Notes: generated from the sequence alone by a model not told the origin. A stretch of DNA of 32,983 nt from Pseudomonadota bacterium (GCA_021798335.1 JAJZMI010000149.1:1-32983); one strand, 5' to 3'. Positions 25,379 through 32,983 are shown, counted from the stretch's first letter. Translations and numbers: made by a program.

Positions 25379-25406
25379 CCGTGCTCTTTGCCATGCCGCG
25401 GTAGAC

Positions 25407-26720
25407 CTACTTGCCCAGCCTGACGCGCTCGAAGAATTCCTCGCTCCCGATTTGTCCTCCCTTGAGAACCAACTCCAGCCCGTCGTGACGCGAGTGGCGG
25501 TCGGCATGGGCGCGGCACAAGGGCGCGCCGGGCTCGAGCCGTCCGGCCCAAGTGAGCGCCGACAGGCCAAGCTGCGCGACCGCGTGGCTCGAAGTGTCGC
25601 CCCCCGCGAGCAGTACACGCCGCTGCTGCGGCACGCCCGCCAGAATGCGCGTCAGCAGCTCGCCCATCCGCCGGCCGAGACCCTCGCCCGATGGGCGTGC
25701 GCCGGCGGGAAGCGGGCCCACTGCGCTGTAGAGGACGGTGCTGCGCCCGCGGCGCAGGCTGTTCACCGCCGCACGCACCGCGCGGTCCTCGATCTGTGCG
25801 CCGCCGCCGTCAGGATGCGCTGCCGGATCGAGCGCGATGCCGTGATACCCGTTGCGCAGCGCAAATTGGATCTGCCGTGCGGTGACCGGTGAGCAGCTGC
25901 CGCTCATGACCAACAGAGCATCGGCCGGCCGGATCGAGGCCGGCGATGGCGCCTCGGCGGGAATCACGGCGGTCTGTCGCCAGGCCGCCAGCAGCGCGTA
26001 GGTCAACCCGGAGCTGCCGGCGCAGAAGAGCCTGTGGGCCTGAGCCTGCCGCCACAGCAGCCGGCCTGTCTGCGCCAGATCCGCCTCGCTCACCCCGTCG
26101 AACAGCACCGCTTGGTCGCCGGCGGCAAGGCACGCGGCGAGCGCTTCGCCGGCCCTGTCCCGCGCCAGCGCCGGCAGCTCCACCGACCCGATGCGCAGGG
26201 CGGTCTGCGCCGCCAGATGCCGGCGCAGATCCGCCTCGTACATCGGGGTCACCGGATGGGACCGCATGGTCGGATGGCGGTCGATCCGGTGCACCACGCC
26301 GCCGGCGGCGGCGAACAGATTCCCGAACACGAGGTAGCGACCGAGATGGGGCGCGGCCACCACCAGTGGCACGAACGGCCCCGGCAAGACACTGCGGCCG
26401 ATCTCGAGCGCGCGGCCGATCGAGCCGATTGCAGGCGAACTGTCGAACGTCGAACAGGTCTTGTAGTGCACGACCGGCGCGCCGAGCGTCCCAAGGTCGC
26501 GGAACACCGCCGGCAGATGCGCGCTCATCCACTCGCGGGTGCGGCTGCGGCTGTCGCCGGCAATTCCGACCGCCTGACATCCGGCGAAGCGCTCGAGCTG
26601 CGAGCTGCTCGGCGGCCCGACGAACAGCACGCTGCGCACGCCGGCCGAGGCCAGCGCCTCGAGCACATCGGTCGAGCCCGTGAAGTCATCGCCGTAGTAA
26701 GCGTAGAGCGGACTAGCCAT
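25407..26720 (-). CDS. Four-carbon acid sugar kinase family protein (DUF1537)
   Basis: A 437-residue two-domain kinase. The N-terminal domain starts YAYYGDDFTGSTDVLEAL, the family's acidic substrate-binding motif at about 9-15. The C-terminal nucleotide-binding domain has VMSGSCSPVTARQI, LLAGGDTSSHAVAQLG and LVLKGGQIGSEEFF. Members phosphorylate 3-oxo-tetronates and, as OiaK, 3-oxo-isoapionate. Next upstream, 73 bases away, is a RuBisCO-like protein; in oxidative apiose catabolism this kind of kinase makes the phosphate ester that the RuBisCO-like enzyme decarboxylates or splits. That pairing makes an OiaK-like role attractive, but no apionate oxidoisomerase is in view. Last gene of the leftward operon. 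Confidence 0.87.
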   Translation of the reverse strand: MASPLYAYYGDDFTGSTDVLEALASAGVRSVLFVGPPSSSQLERFAGCQAVGIAGDSRSRTREWMSAHLPAVFRDLGTLGAPVVHYKTCSTFDSSPAIGSIGRALEIGRSVLPGPFVPLVVAAPHLGRYLVFGNLFAAAGGVVHRIDRHPTMRSHPVTPMYEADLRRHLAAQTALRIGSVELPALARDRAGEALAACLAAGDQAVLFDGVSEADLAQTGRLLWRQAQAHRLFCAGSSGLTYALLAAWRQTAVIPAEAPSPASIRPADALLVMSGSCSPVTARQIQFALRNGYHGIALDPAAHPDGGGAQIEDRAVRAAVNSLRRGRSTVLYSAVGPLPAGARPSGEGLGRRMGELLTRILAGVPQQRRVLLAGGDTSSHAVAQLGLSALTWAGRLEPGAPLCRAHADRHSRHDGLELVLKGGQIGSEEFFERVRLGK

Positions 26721-26793
26721 GATTCATGCCGTGCGCGGTACGGGTCCCGGCATTCGAGGTCACGCGGCATCTCATGAGCGACACGCGCGGCCG

Positions 26794-28080
26794 TCAGCGC
26801 CGGAACGCCGCCAGCGCCTCCGCCAGCTCACGATGCTCGCGAGCGTACTCTTCGAGCGAAATGCCGGCGACCGCCGCCGCCCACGCCTGGCGCAGGCTGC
26901 GCACGCCGGCGGCCGCGCCGCCTGGGTGTCCGATGATGCCCCCGCCGCAGGCGTGAATCAGCTCGACCGAGCCGAGCGCCTGCCACGTGCCCGGAACCTG
27001 CAGCGCCGTTTGCCCCGATGAAAATACGGGCATGATCTCGCAGCCGCGCGCCGGGGGCGCGAACATCGGCGTGAGACACTCGCGCGCCGAGGCGATGACC
27101 GACGCGTTGCTCTCGCAGAACTTGTTGTCGAGCCCGTTGACGTGCACGTGGTCGATGCCGGCGAGCCGCCACAGCTTCTGCCACGCGACGAAGCTGATGC
27201 CGATCGCGTTCGAGCGGCCGAGCAGACCCCAGCCGTTGCGGTGGCCGTGAATCGGCACCTGGCAGCGCGCGCGCAGCGCCGTCAGCGCCGGCAGTCCGAT
27301 ACTGTTCAAGCTCACCATCACGCAGTTGCCGCCCTCGGCCACCACATGCTCGTGCCGGCGCAGCATCTGGTCGATCTCGCCGGTGATGTTCGCGGCATAG
27401 AGTACCCGCTGCCCGGTGCGATCGCCGTGCCGGCGCAACACGCGCATGACCGCGCTGAATCGCTCCTCGAAGGGACACAGCGGCCCGTCGGCCTGCAGCT
27501 CGTCGTCCTTGATGAAATCGATGCCGGCCGCGGCGAGCTCGGCCACGCGCTGCGCGGTGTCCGCCGGAGATAGTCCGACACTTGGCTTGATGATCGTGCC
27601 GATGAGCGGGCGGCCGCGCACGCCGATCATGTCGCGCGTGCCCGCCGCACCGAATTGCGGACCGGGGTAGGCGGTCAGGAATTGCGGCGGTAGCGTCAGG
27701 TCGAGCAGTCGCATCCCCGAGAACGGCTGCAGCTCCCACAGATTGCCGGCGATGGTGGCGAGCAGGTTCGGCAGCGAGGGACCGAAGTTGTGCAGCGGCC
27801 AGGACAGCGTCACCTCCGCGGTTCGCCAGCGTGCCCGGCCTGCCGCCGGCGCCCAGGCGCCGGGCAGGGACGGCGCCGGCGACTCTCCGGTCTCGGTCAG
27901 TGACTCGACGCGCGCGCCGAAACGCGCGCGCAACTCGTCGGTCTCCCCGGCCACCCGCACGAACGTGCCGGTCGACTGCTCCCCGGCCATGACCGCCGCG
28001 GCCTCCGCCAGCGGTCGCGCGGTCTCGATCCAATAGCGCGCGAGAACGCGCGGTTGCTCAGGTCCGCTGGAAGTAGACAT
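26794..28080 (-). CDS. RuBisCO-like protein (form IV large-subunit homologue)
   Basis: A 428-residue RuBisCO large-subunit homologue. The metal site is intact: Lys191, Asp193 and Glu194 in DFIKDDE match Lys201-Asp203-Glu204 of RuBisCO. Also kept are Lys165 (TIIKPSVGLS, for Lys175), Asn113, His280-Arg281 (HGHRNG), His313 and Lys320 (HVHVNGLDNK), the Ser354-Ser355 loop and GGGIIGHPGG. Loop 6 and the lid differ from true RuBisCO, and no small subunit or phosphoribulokinase is present, so carbon fixation is not expected. The OiaX/OiaT group acts on 3-oxo-isoapionate 4-phosphate and is the best fit beside a DUF1537 kinase. The start is placed at the ATG at 28080, overlapping the GH127 end by 23 bases; longer in-frame starts lie inside GH127. 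Confidence 0.9.
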   Translation of the reverse strand: MSTSSGPEQPRVLARYWIETARPLAEAAAVMAGEQSTGTFVRVAGETDELRARFGARVESLTETGESPAPSLPGAWAPAAGRARWRTAEVTLSWPLHNFGPSLPNLLATIAGNLWELQPFSGMRLLDLTLPPQFLTAYPGPQFGAAGTRDMIGVRGRPLIGTIIKPSVGLSPADTAQRVAELAAAGIDFIKDDELQADGPLCPFEERFSAVMRVLRRHGDRTGQRVLYAANITGEIDQMLRRHEHVVAEGGNCVMVSLNSIGLPALTALRARCQVPIHGHRNGWGLLGRSNAIGISFVAWQKLWRLAGIDHVHVNGLDNKFCESNASVIASARECLTPMFAPPARGCEIMPVFSSGQTALQVPGTWQALGSVELIHACGGGIIGHPGGAAAGVRSLRQAWAAAVAGISLEEYAREHRELAEALAAFRR

Positions 28081-29881
28081 TGTAGGATTCGTTCTGTACG
28101 GCATAGAACGGTATGAACAGAATCTGCTGGCCGTCATCCATCTGCCGGTAGGTTTGGCGTGCGCCGCTCACCGCGTGCAGTGCCGAGGGCCGCAAGCGCG
28201 GTACGGGCGCGCCGGGTCCGGCGAAGTTCAGTGCGCTGTACACGAGCGGTCCGCGCAGCAGCGCCACCGTATCCGGATGCGACCGGTCGATCGCCTGGGT
28301 GCGAAATGACTGCGGCAGGCGCAGCTGCACCCGGTCGCCGTCGCGCCAGGTACGCCTGATCTCGGCGAACGTGCCCGGATCGGCCGCCAGGCTCAGGCGC
28401 CGGCCGTTGACCTGGATCTGCGGATCGGCCTCGAGCCAGCCCGGCATGCGGATTCGCAGCGCGAAGTCCGCCGGCGCGGCGGTCTCGATGCGCAGTTCCA
28501 CCGTCTCGCCGGCCGGATAGTCGGTGTGCTGTGTGAGGGTGATGGCCCGGCCGCCGCTGCGCCACCGCACCCGTGAGGGCGTGAACAGATTGACATAGAG
28601 AGCCCCGGGCGCATGGAAATAGGCGTTTCGCACGTAGTCCGCCACGCCTTGCGCCAGGGTGCCGGAGCAGCATGGCCATTTTTCCGGATAGAAGACCTTC
28701 TTCCCGTCCGGGTGATAGCTCGAGTAATACGGCGAGTTGCCGTTGGAGTCCGGCGGCTTCACCGTCATCAGCCCGTTCCACATGATCCGCTCGAGCCCGT
28801 CGCCGTAGCGCGCATCGCCCGTGAAGCGCATGAGGTAACGTGCGGCCTTCATCGTCGCGAAAGTGCCGCACGGCGTCTCGTAATGATTTGCCGTCGTGGT
28901 CAGGCTCGAGGCGAGCGCGCCGGTCCCCGGGGTGAGCAGCAGCTCGTTCGGTCCCCAGCCGCCGGTGGCGTAGCACTGTTCCTCGAGAAACCTCCAGCCA
29001 TTGACGACGGCGTCCCGGTAGCGCGGTTCGCCGAGCTGGATATAGGCCATCGCTGCGGAGCTGAAGGCCATGACGTGGCTGTATGCCTGCTGTCCTGCCA
29101 GCACGTTCTCGCCGCGCGCCAGCGGGTCGAAGTACGGTCCGTCGAGCAGATACTTCACGGCCAGGTCGCGGATGCGCCGCTCCCCGGTCAGATGCGCGGC
29201 AGTGAACAGGTTCTCCGAGACGATGTAGGTTTCGTCATAGGGCGGATTTTTCACGCCGATGCGATTGCGGCTGACCGGCGAAACGAACGGTAGCGCGCCG
29301 CGGATCACCCGCGGAATCAACTGGCGCGCGGAGCGCACGCCGCTCAGGTAATACGCGTCGATCAAGCCGATCATGTGCTTGTCGAGCACGTAGGCGGGCC
29401 ACACCTTCCATGCGCCTTCGCCGGCATACGGCACCGGATTGGCCTCGAGCGCTTCGGCAAAGCCGTGGATCAGCTCGTGTACTTTGTGCCGGCACGCAGC
29501 GTCGCCGGTGCAGCGCCCGAAGCGCGCGATGCCGGAAACGTACTGGCCGAACGCATGACCGGGTATGAAGCCTCCTTTGCCGTACCAACCGCCCATGTCG
29601 ACGCCCGGTGCGTGCAGTCCGGCGTGCTGCCGGTACACCTGCAGCAGCCGATCGTTGTCGAGCGCCAGGTAATGGGCGTGGATGAAGTCGTACTGGGCCT
29701 TGAGTGGACCGCCGGTCAGCGCCACGTCGGCATAGTCGAACTCGCGCAGAGGCTCGACGGCCGTCGTGTTGGGAGTCGCGGCCCTGGCGCGGCGCGGCCA
29801 CAGGGTGCGTCGCGCGGCGAGGCCGGCGCCGGCTGCCGTTGCTGATTTCAGGAAGGTCCGGCGAGTGGTGGTTGAAGTCAT
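28058..29881 (-). CDS. GH127-family glycosidase (DUF1680), Tat-exported
   Basis: A 607-residue protein with a strong twin-arginine signal (TRRTFLKSATAAGAG). The body is the GH127 (alpha/alpha)6 barrel: VDMGGWYGKGGFIPGHAFGQ at about 94-113, LDKHMIGLIDAYYLSG, and the zinc-cysteine site with Glu335 and Cys338 (HYETPCGT) plus Cys404-Cys405 (WPCCSGTLA), one of which is the nucleophile. A beta-sandwich follows (ALYVNLFTPS, LRIRMPGWLE, LLRGPLVYS). Characterised members are beta-L-arabinofuranosidases, and one acts on aceric acid in rhamnogalacturonan II. The E-T-P-C spacing is one residue longer than the E-x-C of HypBA1, as I recall it. The start overlaps the preceding stop (ATGA). The operon suggests a branched furanose or sugar acid as the released residue. 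Confidence 0.87.
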   Translation of the reverse strand: MTSTTTRRTFLKSATAAGAGLAARRTLWPRRARAATPNTTAVEPLREFDYADVALTGGPLKAQYDFIHAHYLALDNDRLLQVYRQHAGLHAPGVDMGGWYGKGGFIPGHAFGQYVSGIARFGRCTGDAACRHKVHELIHGFAEALEANPVPYAGEGAWKVWPAYVLDKHMIGLIDAYYLSGVRSARQLIPRVIRGALPFVSPVSRNRIGVKNPPYDETYIVSENLFTAAHLTGERRIRDLAVKYLLDGPYFDPLARGENVLAGQQAYSHVMAFSSAAMAYIQLGEPRYRDAVVNGWRFLEEQCYATGGWGPNELLLTPGTGALASSLTTTANHYETPCGTFATMKAARYLMRFTGDARYGDGLERIMWNGLMTVKPPDSNGNSPYYSSYHPDGKKVFYPEKWPCCSGTLAQGVADYVRNAYFHAPGALYVNLFTPSRVRWRSGGRAITLTQHTDYPAGETVELRIETAAPADFALRIRMPGWLEADPQIQVNGRRLSLAADPGTFAEIRRTWRDGDRVQLRLPQSFRTQAIDRSHPDTVALLRGPLVYSALNFAGPGAPVPRLRPSALHAVSGARQTYRQMDDGQQILFIPFYAVQNESYNVYFQRT

Positions 29882-31014
29882 GATGATATCTCGCGATGCA
29901 GGCGGTTGATCGCCGCGATGAGCGCGGCGGCCGGTGCGCGCGTCGCCAACGCCTCGTTGAGGCGCTGCGCGGCCGCAATCTGGAATGGCATGTATCCGGG
30001 ATGGCGCGGGCGGACCCACGCGCCCTCGAGTGTTGCCCGCGTGTTGCGGAAGAAGTCGAGCGAATCACGATTGGCGAGCGGGTCCTCCCACGCGGCGCGG
30101 TGCGCGGGTTGGCCGCCGGCGCCGAGGTACGGTCCGCGTTGCGCTTCTGCATCCGCCACCCAGCGTGCAAATGCCATCGCCGCTTCCCGTTCGGGCGAAT
30201 GCGCCGAGACGGCGATGCCCGTGCCGCCCAGAACCGATCCGCAGCGCGGGCCGCCGCGCGCCAGTGGGGCCAGATCGCCGAATGCGATCGGGATGCCGTG
30301 CGCGCCGGATCGGGAGTAGCTCACATACCCGTAGATCAGGGGTGCGCAAGTGGCGGGGGAGTCCGCTGCGGCCATGCGCTCCAGGACGGCGATGGGATCC
30401 ATTGTCAGACAGGCCGGATCGAGCCGGACAAAAAGCTCGCTCAAGTGCGCGTACGCCTCCTGCCCGGCGCGCGGCTCCAGCAGGTCGCCGTCCTGCACTC
30501 GACCTGGGCATCCGGCCAGGCCGCACAAGGTGAACAGAGCCATGAGGTTGTGCGGCGGCCGCAATGGACAGAGCACCGCGCCTTCGGCGGCGAGGGCCAG
30601 GACCGATGCCCAATCCGCCAAAGGAGCGGACAGCCGGTCGGGACGCCAAGCCTGAACCTGTGCCGCGGCGTCGATCGGGAGAGCCCAGAGCCGCTGCGCC
30701 CAGAAGTAGCTCTGCACAGAGGCGCCGACCGAGCCGCCGGCCAATCGCTCGCAGTCGGCGGCATCGCCGAGCGGCGCGAGGCATCCGGCGCGCGTGACCT
30801 GGCCGACGTGCGGATGATCGATCACGATGAGGTCATGGCGGGCCGCAAGCTCGCTGACCGGAAGGGACTCGAAGTCCTGCAATGAGCGCCGTGCCCACGT
30901 GATGCGCACCCCGGTGCGCGCAAACCACGCCGCCGAGCAGGCCGCGAGCGGCGCGTAGCCCCGGGGGTGATCCCAGGTCATCCCGCGCAAGACGATCGAT
31001 CGGTCATCCGGCAT
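29878..31014 (-). CDS. Extracellular solute-binding-protein homologue without signal peptide
   Basis: A 378-residue protein with the two-lobe pattern of family-1 (sugar) solute-binding proteins: WDHPRGYAPLAACSAAWF and DLIVIDHPHVG in lobe one, LWALPIDAAAQV, LNLMALFTL-like helices around PHNLMALFTLCGLAG, and GSVLGGTGIAVSAHS with EAAMAFARWVADAE in lobe two. The N-terminus MPDDRSIVLRGMTW has no signal, lipobox or membrane segment, so it should stay in the cytoplasm. The start is well supported by AGGGGGA a few bases upstream and by the promoter just beyond. No ABC permease or ATPase is next to it. First gene of the GH127-RuBisCO-like-kinase operon, overlapping GH127 by ATGA. A cytoplasmic ligand sensor or carrier is possible; the function is unknown. 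Confidence 0.72.
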   Translation of the reverse strand: MPDDRSIVLRGMTWDHPRGYAPLAACSAAWFARTGVRITWARRSLQDFESLPVSELAARHDLIVIDHPHVGQVTRAGCLAPLGDAADCERLAGGSVGASVQSYFWAQRLWALPIDAAAQVQAWRPDRLSAPLADWASVLALAAEGAVLCPLRPPHNLMALFTLCGLAGCPGRVQDGDLLEPRAGQEAYAHLSELFVRLDPACLTMDPIAVLERMAAADSPATCAPLIYGYVSYSRSGAHGIPIAFGDLAPLARGGPRCGSVLGGTGIAVSAHSPEREAAMAFARWVADAEAQRGPYLGAGGQPAHRAAWEDPLANRDSLDFFRNTRATLEGAWVRPRHPGYMPFQIAAAQRLNEALATRAPAAALIAAINRLHREISS

Positions 31015-31049
31015 TGCCCATCCCCCTCACCCGGACACCGCAGGTCCAG

Positions 31050-31078
31050 TTGACTTCATTCGGTAACGAACATAGCAT
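31050..31078 (+). promoter_or_regulatory. Sigma-70-like promoter with inverted repeat in the spacer
   Basis: TTGACT at 31050-31055, a 17-base spacer and TAGCAT at 31073-31078 form a near-consensus promoter. The start site would be near 31085, giving a leader of about 20 bases to the TTG at 31107, just enough for its ribosome-binding site. Within the spacer TTCG-gtaa-CGAA (31059-31070) is a short inverted repeat and a likely repressor site. The same gap must also serve the divergent solute-binding-protein operon. Confidence 0.6.
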
Positions 31079-31106
31079 TTATCTACAAACGACGCGAGGA
31101 CACCGG

Positions 31107-32315
31107 TTGAAGACAGCGCACGCGGACCGCGGCACGCCCACGACCGCCGCTGAGCGGCCGCTGGAGGGGGTGCTGGTGCTGGATTTCAGCCAGTTTCTGG
31201 CCGGGCCTTCCTGTTGCCTGCGGCTGGCCGATCTCGGCGCCGAGGTCATCAAGGTGGAGCGCCCACAGGGGGGGGATCTGTCCCGCCGCCTGTATCTTGC
31301 CGATCAGGCGTTCGGCGGGGACAGCGCGCTCTTTCATACCATCAACCGTAACAAGCAGAGCTTCGCGGCGGACCTGAAAAATCCGCTCGACTTGCGGCGG
31401 GCCAAGGCGCTGATCGCGCGCGCGGATGTCATGGTGCACAACTTCCGCCCGGGAGTGATGGAGCGGCTCGGCCTGGACTACGCCACGGTTGCGGACCTCA
31501 ACCCGCGCATCATTTACGCCGCAATCTCCGGTTACGGCTCCGAGGGTCCCTGGCGTACCAAGCCCGGACAGGACCTGCTCGTTCAAGCCATGTCCGGACT
31601 CGCATGGCTTTCCGGGGACGCCGCCCAGGGCCCGGTGCCCATGGGCGTGTCGATCGCCGACCTGATGTCCGGCGCGCATCTGTGCCAAGGCGTGCTCGCC
31701 CTGCTCGTGCGGCGCGCGCGTACCGGTCTCGGTGGACGGGTCGAGGTCAGTCTGTTCGAGTCGGCAATGGACATGCAGTTCGAGCAGTTCACCGCGTTCC
31801 TCAACGGGGACGGGCAACAGCCCCCGCGTGATGCGGTCAACAACGCCAGTGTCTACATCGGCGCGCCGTACGGCATCTATCGAACCGCCGACGGCTACCT
31901 CGCCGTGGCGATGGCGCCGATCGATCGCCTCGGCGAGCTCATCGGCTGCGAGGCGCTGCGCGCCTACACCGATCCGTCCGGTTGGTTTACCGAGCGAGCC
32001 CGCATCAAGTCCCTCCTGGCCGCGCATCTGGCCACCCGGGAGAGCGAGCACTGGCTGGCGATCCTCGAGCCCGCCGACATCTGGTGCGCCGAGGTCTACA
32101 CCTGGCCGCAATTGCTCGAGCACGACGGATTTGCCGCGCTGCGGCTGACCCAGACTATCCGCGATGCCGAACACGGCTCACTGCGCACCACGCGCTGTCC
32201 CATCCGCATCGACGGGGCTGTGCTGACCTCGCCCCGCGGCGCCCCGACGCTCGGCCGCGACACGGATGAAATCGCGCACCGATTCCAGCTCGAATCCGAG
32301 GAGGACCGCGCGTGA
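31107..32315 (+). CDS. CaiB/BaiF (class III) CoA-transferase
   Basis: A 402-residue family III CoA-transferase, moving CoA between carboxylic acids. [19 protein letters not shown] at about 18-36, [36 protein letters not shown] and the catalytic Asp156 in [20 protein letters not shown] are typical, as is [10 protein letters not shown]. The start is placed at TTG 31107, six bases after GCGAGGA and just after the promoter; the frame is open back to 31014, but that would overlap the divergent gene's start codon and the promoter. Its stop overlaps the next start (GTGA). Acid substrate unknown; with the MaoC neighbour it suggests CoA-dependent breakdown of a hydroxy or unsaturated acid derived from the sugar. 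Confidence 0.87.
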   Translation: MKTAHADRGTPTTAAERPLEGVLVLDFSQFLAGPSCCLRLADLGAEVIKVERPQGGDLSRRLYLADQAFGGDSALFHTINRNKQSFAADLKNPLDLRRAKALIARADVMVHNFRPGVMERLGLDYATVADLNPRIIYAAISGYGSEGPWRTKPGQDLLVQAMSGLAWLSGDAAQGPVPMGVSIADLMSGAHLCQGVLALLVRRARTGLGGRVEVSLFESAMDMQFEQFTAFLNGDGQQPPRDAVNNASVYIGAPYGIYRTADGYLAVAMAPIDRLGELIGCEALRAYTDPSGWFTERARIKSLLAAHLATRESEHWLAILEPADIWCAEVYTWPQLLEHDGFAALRLTQTIRDAEHGSLRTTRCPIRIDGAVLTSPRGAPTLGRDTDEIAHRFQLESEEDRA

Positions 32316-32764
32316 TTGCCGAGCAGTATTTCGAAGACTACGCCCTCGGCAGCGAACGGCGCACGTTCGGCCGCACGCTCACCGAAGCGGACATCGTGAC
32401 ACACGCCGGACAGACCGGGGATTTCTTTCCGCACCATATGGATGCCCAATGGTGCGCGCAGCAGCCGTTCAAACAGCGAATCGCCCACGGCACGCTCGTG
32501 CTGGCCATGGGCATCGGCATGACAGCCGATATCATCAATCCTAGAGCCATCTCCTACGGTTATGATCGCGTCCGATTCATCAGGCCGGTGTACATCGGCG
32601 ATACGCTGACCGTGACCGCGCGCATCAGCGCGCGGCGCGATCACCCCAAGCGCAAGACGCACGGACTGGTGGTGGAGGCCGTGCAGATCGCCAACCAGAA
32701 CGGGCAGACCGTTCTGGCATGTGAGCACCTGTATCTGGTCGAGCGGCGCGAGGCGCTCGCATGA
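32312..32764 (+). CDS. MaoC-like hydratase/dehydratase
   Basis: A 150-residue single hot-dog protein. The hydratase motif is GDFFPHHMD, with Asp37 and His42 as the catalytic pair and Phe replacing the usual Asn of GDxNPxHx[14 protein letters not shown] and [18 protein letters not shown] are standard MaoC blocks. It would add or remove water on an acyl-CoA made by the upstream CoA-transferase. The start is a GTG overlapping the transferase stop as GTGA, with GAGGAGG upstream, and its own stop overlaps the next gene (ATGA); the three genes are clearly co-translated. Mesaconyl-CoA hydratase-like activity is a possibility only. Confidence 0.85.
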   Translation: MIAEQYFEDYALGSERRTFGRTLTEADIVTHAGQTGDFFPHHMDAQWCAQQPFKQRIAHGTLVLAMGIGMTADIINPRAISYGYDRVRFIRPVYIGDTLTVTARISARRDHPKRKTHGLVVEAVQIANQNGQTVLACEHLYLVERREALA

Positions 32765-32983
32765 GCCTCGGGCGGCGAGTCGGGTCGCGCCTGCGGGCCA
32801 CGGCCGTTGCCGCCGCTCTCTCCGTGCTGTCGAGCGCGCCCGCCCGCGCGGCCCCGATGCGTTTGGCGCTCTCCAGCGCCGGCTTGAGCTATCCGTTCGC
32901 CGCGGCCATCGCGCGCGGCTTTCGCCGCGCGGCGGCGCGTGCCGGTGTCCAGGCAATCGTGCTCGATGCTCAGAACCGCGTGC
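32761..32983 (+). CDS. Periplasmic sugar-binding protein, N-terminus (cut by window edge)
   Basis: The frame runs to the right edge, giving 74 residues. A signal peptide ([21 protein letters not shown]) is followed by [30 protein letters not shown], the first strand and helix of ribose-type (Peripla_BP_4) binding proteins that serve ABC sugar importers. D-Apiose-binding proteins of ABC systems are known, which would fit the RuBisCO-like/kinase operon next door, but ribose-, rhamnose- or other sugar-binding is equally compatible. ABC genes would be expected just beyond the window. Start by ATGA overlap with the MaoC gene. Confidence 0.75.
   Translation, partial: MSLGRRVGSRLRATAVAAALSVLSSAPARAAPMRLALSSAGLSYPFAAAIARGFRRAAARAGVQAIVLDAQNRV

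Noticed and set aside
26794-28080. True RuBisCO and carbon fixation
   Set aside because: No small subunit or phosphoribulokinase, diverged loop 6 region, and a kinase/glycosidase operon context indicate a RuBisCO-like protein.
31014-31106. TTG at 31014 as start of the CoA-transferase
   Set aside because: It lies upstream of the promoter and collides with the divergent start codon; the TTG at 31107 has a proper ribosome-binding site and precedes the first homologous block.
1-32983. CRISPR arrays, insertion sequences, tRNA or rRNA genes
   Set aside because: No regularly spaced repeats, transposase motifs or RNA-gene signatures were seen in reading both strands.

Overview
The window is GC-rich, densely packed bacterial DNA. 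A Xanthomonas/Caulobacter-type TonB-dependent receptor, several Tat-exported glycosidases and a non-phosphorylating L-rhamnose pathway suggest a Gram-negative plant-polysaccharide degrader, probably a proteobacterium (a Xanthomonadales/Nevskiales-like gammaproteobacterium is my guess; no rRNA or tRNA is present to test it). The whole window reads as an accessory sugar-utilisation region aimed at rhamnose-containing plant material such as pectin (rhamnogalacturonan I/II) or plant glycosides.

Left part (1-12.3 kb): a GH78 alpha-L-rhamnosidase cut by the left edge is divergent from a TonB-dependent receptor and a Tat-exported beta-propeller protein that looks like a glycosidase. Facing them is a leftward operon: an internally deleted GH42 remnant, an intact GH42 beta-galactosidase, a GH29 alpha-L-fucosidase and L-rhamnose 1-dehydrogenase. 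Divergent from this operon is a second GH78 gene that is dead: it has lost the catalytic-acid region and carries two frameshifts and a nonsense codon.

Middle (12.4-15.9 kb): an interlude without sugar genes, holding a cation/proton antiporter, a DUF1634-TauE/SafE fusion and a two-domain universal stress protein. A 375-base stretch with no convincing gene follows.

Rhamnose core (16.3-25.3 kb): an IclR-family regulator is divergent from a long rightward operon. The operon encodes L-rhamnonate dehydratase (rhmD), a fumarylacetoacetate-hydrolase-type diketo acid hydrolase, an SDR dehydrogenase, an amidohydrolase-type lactonase, the L-rhamnose/H+ symporter RhaT, an exported SGNH esterase, an Asp/Glu racemase-family protein and an MFS organic-anion transporter. 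With the dehydrogenase at 5.1-5.8 kb this gives every step from L-rhamnose via lactone, rhamnonate, 2-keto-3-deoxy-rhamnonate and the 2,4-diketo acid to pyruvate and L-lactate. No isomerase, kinase or aldolase of the classical rhaBAD route is present.

Right part (25.4-33 kb): a tightly overlapping leftward operon encodes a solute-binding-protein homologue without a signal peptide, a Tat-exported GH127, a RuBisCO-like protein that keeps the metal-binding and most catalytic residues, and a four-carbon-acid-sugar (DUF1537) kinase. The RuBisCO-like protein and kinase pair is the hallmark of the oxidative D-apiose (3-oxo-isoapionate) pathways. Apiose and aceric acid occur with rhamnose in rhamnogalacturonan II, and GH127 includes an enzyme acting on aceric acid. 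Divergent from it is a CoA-transferase, a MaoC-type hydratase and a periplasmic sugar-binding protein cut by the right edge. This right-hand pair of operons is the best candidate for an undescribed branched-sugar or sugar-acid system.
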